From the NCBI GenBank assembly GCA_016781115.1, contig JADDQX010000058.1:1-11694 (forward strand): a stretch of 11,694 nt of DNA, read 5' to 3'. Shown one piece after another: positions 6,265-11,694 of the stretch. Within the stretch, counting starts at the first letter, position 1; each line of letters begins with the position of its first letter. Source of the DNA: Actinomycetota bacterium. GTDB taxonomy: Bacteria > Actinomycetota > CADDZG01 > WHSQ01. Both the position numbers and the translations under genes were made by a program. Below the pieces are notes generated by a model. The model did no database searches. It was not told where the DNA came from and saw nothing but the letters and a program-made list of their open reading frames with translations.

Positions 6265-7470
6265 ATGGCTATGCGGATGGAGGAGATCACCTCCGAGCAG
6301 CGTCTGGAGGCGCTCGGAAGATCCGGCTTGCTCGATGCCCCCCCACAGGAGGCGTTCGATCGCCTGACGCGGCTGGCCTCGGCCTTGGTCGGGGTGCCCA
6401 CGTCGCTGGTGTCGCTCGTCGACCGCGAGCGCCAGTTCTTCACGAGCGCGGTGGGTCTCCGCCCCGATCTCGATGAGGCTCGGGAGACTCCGTTGTCCCA
6501 CTCCTTCTGTAAGTACGTCGTGGCTACTGGGGCTCCGCTCGTCGTGGACGACGCTCGCGAGCACCCCATCGTCAAGGACAACCCGGCGATCACCGACTAC
6601 GGGGTCTTGTCGTACTGCGGGGTCCCCCTCCGCGACGACGCCGGCAGCGTGCTTGGAACCATCTGCGTCCTCGACAACGAGGTGCACAGCTGGACGCCGG
6701 AGCAGGTCCAGACGCTCACCGAGCTAGGCGAGATGGTCATGACCGAGATCCGGCTCCGCAGAGTGGCGAACGATCTCGAGGGCGCCAACGCCGCACTCCG
6801 CCAGGCCAACCAGGCGCTCCGCGATTTCATCTCCGTCGCCTCTCACGACATGAAGAACCCGTTGACGGCGGTGCTGGGGTTCAGCTCGACGATGACAAGA
6901 CGCTGGGATCAGCTCGAGGACGACGCCAAGCGTTCTTCCGTCGAGCTCATCGAGAAACAGGCCCGGTTCCTAGCGCGGTTAGTAGATGACCTGCTGACGA
7001 TCTCCAAGCTGGAGGCGGGGGTCATCGACCCGCTGCTCGCGGACATCGACCTGGGGGCTGCTGTGTCGCAGGTTCTCCGGGTGATGCCGGAGGGTGACGA
7101 GGTCGCCCTGGACGTCGACGCAGGGGTCCACGTCCGTGCGGACGCCGATCACCTACAGAGGATCGTGACGAATCTCGTCAGCAACGCCAGGAAGTACGGG
7201 GCGCCGCCGATCAGCCTGTCCGCGCGAGCTGAGGCCGACCACGTCCGGCTCGTCGTGGCCGATTCAGGATCGGGGGTACCGGAGGAATTCGTGCCGCGCC
7301 TGTTTGACAAGTTCAGTCGGAGTGACTCCGCCGAAGCAAGAGCCCAAGAGGGCACGGGACTAGGCCTGTCGATCGTGGAGGGTCTGGTCCGGGCGAACAA
7401 AGGGTCGATCCACTTCGAGCCCAACGAGCCGACAGGCTCTCGCTTCATCGTGACCCTGCCGACTCCGTAA
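6265..7470 (+). CDS. Soluble GAF-domain sensor histidine kinase
   Basis: Encodes 401 residues with no membrane helix or signal peptide, so it should be a cytoplasmic sensor. Residues about 25-165 form a GAF domain of the type found in many GAF kinases (DAPPQEAFDRLTRLA, then SHSFCKYVV with C82, then GVPLRDDAG and LGTICVLD). A short coiled linker (168-188) leads to the HisKA dimerisation helix with the phosphorylated H194 in SHDMKNPLTAV. The catalytic domain has an N box (N303, N307 in VTNLVSNARKYG), a G1 box (D333 in ADSGSGVP) and a G2 box (GTGLGLS from 363). All residues needed for autophosphorylation are present. The signal bound by the GAF domain is unknown. No response-regulator gene adjoins it, so it is an orphan kinase; the receiver at 1368 is one possible partner. 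A strong terminator follows at 7531. Confidence 0.93.
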   Translation: MAMRMEEITSEQRLEALGRSGLLDAPPQEAFDRLTRLASALVGVPTSLVSLVDRERQFFTSAVGLRPDLDEARETPLSHSFCKYVVATGAPLVVDDAREHPIVKDNPAITDYGVLSYCGVPLRDDAGSVLGTICVLDNEVHSWTPEQVQTLTELGEMVMTEIRLRRVANDLEGANAALRQANQALRDFISVASHDMKNPLTAVLGFSSTMTRRWDQLEDDAKRSSVELIEKQARFLARLVDDLLTISKLEAGVIDPLLADIDLGAAVSQVLRVMPEGDEVALDVDAGVHVRADADHLQRIVTNLVSNARKYGAPPISLSARAEADHVRLVVADSGSGVPEEFVPRLFDKFSRSDSAEARAQEGTGLGLSIVEGLVRANKGSIHFEPNEPTGSRFIVTLPTP

Positions 7471-7530
7471 GCCGTGCTCGGGGTAAGCGCCGCTTGCCTA
7501 TGGCGGGCGGTCGCCGACAACCCGCAACAG

Positions 7531-7563
7531 AAAAGAGGGCCGAACTAGGTTCAGCCCTCTTTT
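7531..7563. terminator. Bidirectional intrinsic terminator between kinase and tRNA genes
   Basis: AAAAGAGGGC at 7531-7540 and GCCCTCTTTT at 7554-7563 are perfect 10-bp inverted copies. Inside them GAAC and GTTC add a further 4-bp stem around a TAG loop. The T run on the right serves the plus-strand kinase. The A run on the left is a T run for the minus-strand tRNA, whose 3' end is 15 nt away. It is the clearest intrinsic terminator in the window. Confidence 0.9.
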
Positions 7564-7577
7564 GCTTCAGTCCCTTG

Positions 7578-7651
7578 TTGCAGGGGCGGGATTTGAACCC
7601 GCGACCTCCGGGTTATGAGCCCGGCGAGCTACCAGACTGCTCCACCCTGCC
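7578..7651 (-). tRNA. Initiator tRNA-fMet (anticodon CAU)
   Basis: The 74-nt gene folds as a full cloverleaf: D stem GAGC/GCTC, anticodon stem CCGGG/CCCGG with loop CTCATAA, T arm GCGGG-TTCAAAT-CCCGC and acceptor GCAGGG/CCCTGC. The anticodon is CAT. Initiator identity comes from three consecutive G-C pairs next to the anticodon loop (GGG/CCC), an A11-U24 pair in the D stem and an unpaired 1-72 position. The mismatch is G1-A72, not the C1-A72 of E. coli. CCA is not encoded (CAA follows the discriminator A). The body closely matches the bacterial initiator consensus. Confidence 0.95.
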
Positions 7652-7656
7652 CGGCC

Positions 7657-7662
7657 ATGATA
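7657..7662 (-). promoter_or_regulatory. Candidate -10 box for the initiator tRNA
   Basis: On the minus strand TATCAT differs from TATAAT at one position and ends 5 nt before the first tRNA base. It would place the transcription start at or within 1-2 nt of the mature 5' end. No good -35 is visible at 16-18 nt, so this is tentative. Confidence 0.4.
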
Positions 7663-7694
7663 ACAACCGGCTCGGGGGGCTCCGGCGCCCCGGT

Positions 7695-7720
7695 CTACGT
7701 TCAGGTGAGGCTCAACGTAG
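7695..7720. promoter_or_regulatory. Interrupted palindrome in the tRNA-hydrolase gap
   Basis: CTACGTT at 7695-7701 and AACGTAG at 7714-7720 are perfect inverted copies. After one C-C mismatch the pairing continues for AG/CT around a 6-nt loop. It may be a dyad operator or an RNA hairpin. It lies upstream of both the minus-strand tRNA and the plus-strand hydrolase, so which gene it serves is open. Confidence 0.35.
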
Positions 7721-7815
7721 GTAGAACTTGTTTCTCAACGTCTCGGTGTCTTCGGCAGATCTTCCCGACGCACCGCCGGGAGGTACGACGCGCGATGCGG
7801 ATCGCCTAGCGAGCC

Positions 7816-7837
7816 CGACGGAGGCCACCCTCCGTTG
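7816..7837 (+). promoter_or_regulatory. Hairpin upstream of the hydrolase-murF operon
   Basis: ACGGAGG at 7818-7824 and CCTCCGT at 7829-7835 form a perfect 7-bp stem with loop CCAC, extended by a G-U and a C-G pair. It ends about 30 nt before the proposed -10 box at 7866, so it probably lies outside the mRNA. It could be a terminator protecting the promoter from upstream transcription or a regulator site. Confidence 0.35.
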
Positions 7838-7865
7838 TTGGCCGTCTGCCTCGCCGCCCAGCAGG

Positions 7866-7871
7866 GATACT
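7866..7871 (+). promoter_or_regulatory. -10 box for leaderless hydrolase mRNA
   Basis: GATACT keeps the most conserved A2 and T6 of the -10 element and lies 6 nt before the in-frame GTG at 7878. The geometry matches the boxes before 1770, 6265 and 10230. It supports the GTG as the true start of the hydrolase gene. Confidence 0.45.
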
Positions 7872-7877
7872 CGGCCG

Positions 7878-8651
7878 GTGAACCCAGACGGAGAGACGTC
7901 TATAGAGGTCCGCGGCCAGAGAACGCGGGTCCTGCAACGTGGATCGGGCGCCCCCGTGGTCGTCCTGCACGGCTGGGGCGGCCGGGTCGAGTCGATGACG
8001 CCGGTGATCGACTGCCTGAGCACATCGTTCCGCGTGATCGCTCTCGATCTTCCGGGATTCGGCGAATCGCCCGTTCCCATCGGCGCTTGGGGGACCTCCG
8101 ACTACGCGTCCTTCGTGCGGGACGTGCTCGGTGAGGTGGGCGTACAGCGGGCTCACTTCGTCGGCCACTCCTACGGGGCCAAGACCTCCTTCTACCTCGC
8201 CGCCACGAACCCGGCTCTGGTGCACAAGCTGGTCCTTCAGGGCTCCTCCGGGTTGCGGACCCCGCCCTCGCTCCAGGCGCGCGTGAAGCGCCGCGCCTCC
8301 AAAGCAGCCAGGGCCGCGGGCAAGCTCGGCCCCCCCGGCCGAACCCTGCGAGACGCGATCTACAAGAGGATCCAGTCCGAGGATTACCGGAACGCGGGTG
8401 CTCTCCGCCCCACCTTCGTCAATGTCGTGAACGAGGACCTCAGCTCGGTGTTGCCGCGCGTCCAGGCGCCGACGCTGTTGATCTGGGGCAGCGACGACGA
8501 TGCCGCACCGCTGCAGCACGGCCAGACCATGGAGAAGCTGATCCCGGACGCAGGTCTCGTGGTCTTCGAGGGGGCCGGGCATTTCGCCTACCTCGATCAG
8601 CCGGAGCGCTTCTGCGTCGTCGTTCGCCACTTCCTGGGTGCCGCAAGTTGA
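7878..8651 (+). CDS. Alpha/beta-fold hydrolase
   Basis: Encodes 257 residues from GTG 7878. The open frame extends 50 codons upstream to a TTG, but that part lacks fold-like sequence, while the GTG sits 6 nt after a -10 box and just before the first strand. Motifs in order: HGWGG (31-35, oxyanion loop), DLPGFGES (57-64), nucleophile elbow GHSYGAK with S98, acid D207 in GSDDDAAP, and H235 in GAGHFAY. The full Ser-Asp-His triad is therefore present. There is no signal peptide, so it is cytoplasmic. The fold covers esterases, C-C hydrolases and haloperoxidase-like enzymes, and the substrate is unknown. Its TGA shares one base with the ATG of the Mur ligase (TGATG), so the two are translationally coupled. 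This hints at a link with envelope biosynthesis, which is inference only. Confidence 0.88.
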   Translation: MNPDGETSIEVRGQRTRVLQRGSGAPVVVLHGWGGRVESMTPVIDCLSTSFRVIALDLPGFGESPVPIGAWGTSDYASFVRDVLGEVGVQRAHFVGHSYGAKTSFYLAATNPALVHKLVLQGSSGLRTPPSLQARVKRRASKAARAAGKLGPPGRTLRDAIYKRIQSEDYRNAGALRPTFVNVVNEDLSSVLPRVQAPTLLIWGSDDDAAPLQHGQTMEKLIPDAGLVVFEGAGHFAYLDQPERFCVVVRHFLGAAS

Positions 8652-10171
8652 TGCGCCGCCCGGGTCCCTTCCCTCTCTACTCTTGGCTCTTGCGGGCGAT
8701 CATCTACGTCATCGTCCCCGGGTTCGGCGTGCTCCAGTTCTTCCGCTTGCGGCGCGCGCTGCACGTCTTCCAGCTCGAGGGCTACAAACGCAACCGCTTC
8801 CTCGAGTGGTGCAGAGCCAATCCGGAGCGCAGGCTCTTCTTGAGCTCGATGCCGCAGAAGAAGCCGCTCGTCATGACGGGCCGCGCGTGGCGTCTCCTGA
8901 TCACGGCCACCCTGCTCTCCGTGGTCGGTGTTCTCGTTCCGTCCGGCCTGGTTCATGTGACGTTCGGGACGCCGTGGGATCTGCTCACCTGCGGGCTCAT
9001 GATCGCTCTCTTGTTCTTCGGCCTCCCGCGCCTGCTGGTGGCCGCGGATGTCCTGCTCACGCCGGTTCAGGGCGCGATCAACGGCACCTACCTGCGCAAG
9101 GCGAGGGCGAAGCTGAAAGAGGTGTCGCCGCGAGTGATCGGCGTCACCGGCTCGTTCGGCAAGACCTCGACGAAGTTCGCGATCCAGGCGCTGATCGGGC
9201 CCACCGAAGAGGTCCTGGCGACGCCGGGTTCGTTCAACACGCCCCTCGGAGTGTGCCGCACGATCAACGAGCAACTGCAGCCGGAGCACCGGTTCTTCGT
9301 CGTCGAGATGGGCGCCTACGGCGTGGGAGAGATCGCTGAGCTATGTCGTTTCGTGGAACCCACGATCGGCGTCCTCACCGCCATCGGCCCGGCCCACCTG
9401 GAGCGCTTCGGCTCTATGGACGCGATCCGCAGAGGCAAGTATGAGATCGTCGAGAGCCTCGGACGCGACGGAACGGCCGTGATGAACGTCGACGACCTCG
9501 AGGTCAGGAAGCTCGCGGACACCACGACCGACGTCCGGCTGCTTCGCTACGGCCTCGATCCCGCGGGGCGTCCAGACGTCACGGCACGAGACGTGGAGAC
9601 GACGAGCTCGGGCACCTCTTTCACGCTCGTCACCGGCAGCGATCAGGCCAAGGTCACGACCAAGCTGCTCGGCCGGCACGCGCTCGGGCACATCCTGGCC
9701 GCGGTGGCCGTCGCGACGACCTGCGGGCGGTCGCTGCGCGACCTGACGGACCGGATCGCGGCGCTGAAACCGGTCGAGCACAGGCTGCAGGTGATCAAGG
9801 GCGCGGGCGGGGTGACGGTGATAGACGACGCCTATAACTCCAATCCCGACGGAGCGGCCGCGGCCCTCGAGGTGCTGGCCGCCATGCCGGCTCGCAGACG
9901 CGTCGTCGTGACGCCCGGAATCGTCGAGCTCGGCCCCCTGCAGGCGGAGGAGAACGCGACGTTCGCCCGCCACGCCGCGAGCGTCGCCGACACTGTCATC
10001 TTCGTGGCGCGTCTCAACCGCGACGCCCTGGTAGCCGGTGCCGATGGGGGCAGCGCGGAGGTGATCGCGGTCGACTCGCTCGAACAAGCGACGGCGCAAC
10101 TCCAGGGCCTGCTGCAACCGGGTGACGTCGTGCTCTTCGAGAACGACCTTCCCGACCAGTACGAGCACTAG
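8651..10171 (+). CDS. Membrane-anchored MurF-like Mur ligase
   Basis: Encodes 506 residues from ATG 8651, which overlaps the upstream stop. Residues 1-160 contain three hydrophobic segments (about 9-31, 82-105, 111-132) with basic loops, in place of the compact N-terminal UDP-MurNAc-binding domain of standard MurF. The ATP-binding central domain follows: P-loop GSFGKTSTK (167-175), EMGAYGVGEI (219-228) and AIGPAHLERFG. The C-terminal ligase domain has EHRLQV, then DDAYNSNPDG (392-401) as in MurF. VTPGIVELG stands where many MurFs have a GDMLELG-like segment, and the tail is LFENDLPDQY. MurF joins D-Ala-D-Ala to UDP-MurNAc-tripeptide in the cytoplasm. This protein should carry out the same kind of ATP-dependent amide ligation at the membrane, perhaps on a lipid-linked or unusual acceptor. 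The Ddl-like gene 58 nt downstream would supply its dipeptide. Confidence 0.88.
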   Translation: MRRPGPFPLYSWLLRAIIYVIVPGFGVLQFFRLRRALHVFQLEGYKRNRFLEWCRANPERRLFLSSMPQKKPLVMTGRAWRLLITATLLSVVGVLVPSGLVHVTFGTPWDLLTCGLMIALLFFGLPRLLVAADVLLTPVQGAINGTYLRKARAKLKEVSPRVIGVTGSFGKTSTKFAIQALIGPTEEVLATPGSFNTPLGVCRTINEQLQPEHRFFVVEMGAYGVGEIAELCRFVEPTIGVLTAIGPAHLERFGSMDAIRRGKYEIVESLGRDGTAVMNVDDLEVRKLADTTTDVRLLRYGLDPAGRPDVTARDVETTSSGTSFTLVTGSDQAKVTTKLLGRHALGHILAAVAVATTCGRSLRDLTDRIAALKPVEHRLQVIKGAGGVTVIDDAYNSNPDGAAAALEVLAAMPARRRVVVTPGIVELGPLQAEENATFARHAASVADTVIFVARLNRDALVAGADGGSAEVIAVDSLEQATAQLQGLLQPGDVVLFENDLPDQYEH

Positions 10172-10172
10172 C

Positions 10173-10184
10173 TGAGCCGGCTCA
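10173..10184. promoter_or_regulatory. 12-bp palindrome after the Mur ligase gene
   Basis: TGAGCCGGCTCA is a perfect palindrome starting 2 nt after the Mur ligase stop codon and about 33 nt before the proposed -10 box of the Ddl-like gene. It could be a short terminator stem or an operator for that promoter. No T tract follows. Confidence 0.3.
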
Positions 10185-10216
10185 CAGCGGGCCGGGGCCG
10201 CGTCGCACCCGGCCAC

Positions 10217-10222
10217 TAGACT
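10217..10222 (+). promoter_or_regulatory. -10 box for leaderless Ddl-like mRNA
   Basis: TAGACT fits TANNNT and lies 7 nt before the ATG at 10230, the same geometry as before the UPF0182 gene. No Shine-Dalgarno is present. The Ddl-like gene may thus be transcribed separately from the upstream Mur ligase. Confidence 0.55.
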
Positions 10223-10229
10223 CCCGGCC

Positions 10230-11417
10230 ATGCGGGTTGGAGTGATCTTCGGCGGCCGTTCGGTCGAACACGACGTGTCGATCGTGTCCGCTCATCAGGT
10301 GATGGCGGAGCTGCTGAAGCGCCACGAGGTGGTCCCCATCTACATCGCACGCGACGGTCGTTGGTTCACCGGCCCCGCGTTGAACGACCTCGCGGTGTAC
10401 CGGGACCAGCGGTGGGAGCAGGCGGGTGACGAGGCGCTGCTGCCGTCCACCTACGGGTTCGGCGGACTCTTGATCCAGGGCGGACGCCTGAAGCCGTCTA
10501 GACACGTCCCGCTCGACGTGGTGCTGCCGGCGATCCACGGAACCTACGGCGAAGACGGGACCTTGCAAGGGGCCCTCGAGCTCGCCGGCGTCGCCTATGC
10601 GGGCTCGGGAGTGGCGGCCTCGGCGGTGGGGATGGACAAGGTCGCGATGAAGACCGCCTTTAGGGGCGCGCGGCTCCCGCTCGTCCCCGACGTGCTCGTC
10701 GAGATGGATCGTCCGGATCGCTTGGATGCGGCTCTGGACCGCGTTGAGGCCGAGCTCGGCTATCCCGCCTTCGTCAAACCGGTCACCGCCGGTTCCAGCG
10801 TCGGCATCGGCAAGGCAGCCGATCGCGACGCTCTGAAGGAGCTGATCGAAGTGGCCGCCCGCTACGACAGCCGGGTGCTGGTCGAAAAGGCGATGGAGGA
10901 CTGCGTCGAGATCAATTGCTCGGTGATCGGCGGAGGCGGGCGGGACGCCCGGGCCTCGGTGTGCGAGCAGCCCGTGGCATGGGAGGAGTTCCTCTCGTTC
11001 GACGACAAGTACATGCGGGGCGGCAAGGGCGGCGAGCAAGGCGGCTCGGGCTCGAAGCTGCCCGAGGGCATGGCCTCGCTCGATCGCAAGATCCCGGCCC
11101 CCATCTCCGAAGAGTCCACGAAGCAGATCCAGGAGAACGCGCTGCAGGCCTTCCGCGCCATCGGCGCCTCCGGAGTCGCCAGGATCGACTCGTTCCTAAA
11201 TCAGCAGACCGGCGAGACTTGGGTCATGGAGATCAACACGACCCCCGGCTCCTTCGCGTTCTACCTCTGGGAGGCGAGCGGCCTGTCTTTCGCGGACCTG
11301 ACCGACGAGCTGCTGGATATCGCCCTGGCGCGCCACCGCGCCACGAGCGACCGCCTCTTCACCTTCGAGTCCGGGATGCTGGATCGAGTCGCCCGAGGAG
11401 CGAAGTCCGGTGGCTGA
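10230..11417 (+). CDS. D-Ala-D-Ala ligase family protein, divergent (ATP-grasp)
   Basis: Encodes 395 residues. Family motifs in order: FGGRSVEHDVSIVSA (7-21, catalytic E13), HGTYGEDGTLQG (103-114), SGVAASAVGMDK (126-137), KPVTAGSSVGIGK (183-195), DDKY (258-261), ARID (317-320) and metal-binding EINTTPG (334-340). This is the Ddl/VanA ATP-grasp layout, and the retained Tyr261 argues for an amide-forming, D-Ala-D-Ala-like enzyme rather than a D-lactate type. Two features are odd. A Gly-rich insertion follows Y261 (262-288), where ordinary Ddl has about ten residues. After TPG the sequence is SFAFYLWEASGLSF, shorter than usual and without the Ser that in E. coli DdlB helps bind the second D-Ala. 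The second substrate may therefore differ. The length is slightly above the usual 310-370. The 3' end overlaps the sigma factor gene by 8 nt. Confidence 0.9.
   Translation: MRVGVIFGGRSVEHDVSIVSAHQVMAELLKRHEVVPIYIARDGRWFTGPALNDLAVYRDQRWEQAGDEALLPSTYGFGGLLIQGGRLKPSRHVPLDVVLPAIHGTYGEDGTLQGALELAGVAYAGSGVAASAVGMDKVAMKTAFRGARLPLVPDVLVEMDRPDRLDAALDRVEAELGYPAFVKPVTAGSSVGIGKAADRDALKELIEVAARYDSRVLVEKAMEDCVEINCSVIGGGGRDARASVCEQPVAWEEFLSFDDKYMRGGKGGEQGGSGSKLPEGMASLDRKIPAPISEESTKQIQENALQAFRAIGASGVARIDSFLNQQTGETWVMEINTTPGSFAFYLWEASGLSFADLTDELLDIALARHRATSDRLFTFESGMLDRVARGAKSGG
11395..11400 (+). promoter_or_regulatory. Shine-Dalgarno of the sigma factor gene
   Basis: GAGGAG inside the end of the Ddl-like gene lies 9 nt before the GTG at 11410. 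It decides the start of the sigma factor, which would otherwise be unclear because its frame continues upstream. Confidence 0.6.
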
Positions 11418-11694
11418 GGCGACGCCGGTCGACCTGACGAGCGACGAGAAGAGGCGCTTCCAGGAGGACGCGCTGCCGCTGCTTGACTCGCTCTACGCCG
11501 GCGCGCTGCGGATGACCCGCAACCCGGCAGATGCCGAAGATCTCGTCCAGGAGACGATGATGCGCGCCTATAGGGCCTTCGACCGCTTCGAGGCCGGGAC
11601 GAACCTCAAGGCCTGGCTCTTCCGCATCTTGACCAACGCCTACATCAACGTCTACCGCAAGAAGCAGAGGGAGCCCCAGAAGGTCTCCTCGGAC
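11410..11694 (+). CDS. sigR: SigR/SigH-type ECF sigma factor (5' part, cut by window end)
   Basis: The first 95 residues are present, starting at GTG 11410 and still in frame at the edge. The sequence matches region 2 of the SigR (Streptomyces) / SigH (Mycobacterium) group: RFQEDALPLLDSLYAGALRM, then TRNPADAEDLVQET, then GTNLKAWLFRILTN and NVYRKKQREP. In those genera this factor controls the thiol-oxidative (disulfide) stress regulon and is held by the zinc anti-sigma RsrA/RshA, usually encoded just downstream and here outside the window. The gene overlaps the Ddl-like gene by 8 nt, which implies cotranscription. Region 4 is not visible. The symbol follows family resemblance only. Confidence 0.88.
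   Translation, partial: MAEATPVDLTSDEKRRFQEDALPLLDSLYAGALRMTRNPADAEDLVQETMMRAYRAFDRFEAGTNLKAWLFRILTNAYINVYRKKQREPQKVSSD

Noticed and set aside
5020..6687. Minus-strand open frame of 555 codons across the exported hydrolase and the kinase start
   Set aside because: It shares the strand of the hydrolase but is in another frame, runs antisense through the kinase gene, and has shadow-type Arg/Gly/Asp composition.
7578..7651. tRNA gene as an integration site for a mobile element
   Set aside because: No integrase, no second copy of the tRNA 3' end and no change in coding style is visible on either side.
7728..7877. N-terminal 50-residue extension of the hydrolase from a TTG at 7728
   Set aside because: The extension has no signal-peptide or domain character, crosses a hairpin and the proposed -10 box, and the GTG at 7878 gives a normal-length enzyme.
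10182..11039. Minus-strand open frame of 285 codons opposite the Ddl-like gene
   Set aside because: Antisense to a gene with all Ddl motifs; composition is His/Arg/Gln-rich and no ribosome site is seen.

Overview
The window is very GC-rich, densely coded DNA that most resembles an actinomycete-type (Actinomycetota) chromosome. The evidence is a large UPF0182 membrane protein, a SigR/SigH-type ECF sigma factor at the right edge, GTG and TTG starts, and several genes whose start codon lies 6-7 nt after a TANNNT-like -10 box, as in actinobacterial leaderless mRNAs. The class or genus cannot be read from the sequence. I see no mobile element, CRISPR array, phage gene or toxin system, and no gene-free stretch longer than about 240 nt outside the tRNA region.

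Left part (1-4943). The window opens with the probable last codons of an upstream gene, ending in a hairpin. A secreted FecR-domain protein with a Pro/Glu-rich tail follows (141-1367). Its stop codon abuts the TTG start of a stand-alone CheY-like receiver (1368-1742). A 938-residue UPF0182 membrane protein (1770-4586) comes next with its own apparent leaderless promoter, then a 40-residue acidic small protein behind a near-perfect Shine-Dalgarno (4695-4817). The gap after it contains several inverted repeats.

Middle part (4944-7651). An exported alpha/beta hydrolase on the minus strand (4944-6029) and a soluble GAF-histidine kinase on the plus strand (6265-7470) diverge from a 235-bp region holding a 12-bp palindrome and three copies of an 8-mer. 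A bidirectional intrinsic terminator (7531-7563) separates the kinase from an initiator tRNA-fMet on the minus strand (7578-7651).

Right part (7878-11694). An alpha/beta hydrolase with a corrected GTG start, a membrane-anchored MurF-like Mur ligase overlapping it by one base, and a divergent D-Ala-D-Ala ligase-family protein are followed by a SigR-like sigma factor. The sigma gene overlaps the ligase gene by 8 bases and is cut by the window edge. Ddl normally makes the dipeptide that MurF attaches, so these two probably act in one cell-wall step. Both are atypical: the Mur ligase has three predicted membrane helices in place of the usual N-terminal UDP-binding domain, and the Ddl-like enzyme has a Gly-rich insertion in its omega-loop region and an altered C-terminal substrate-binding segment. 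This pair is the most interesting thing in the window. The rest looks like ordinary chromosomal content with some instructive transcription and translation signals.
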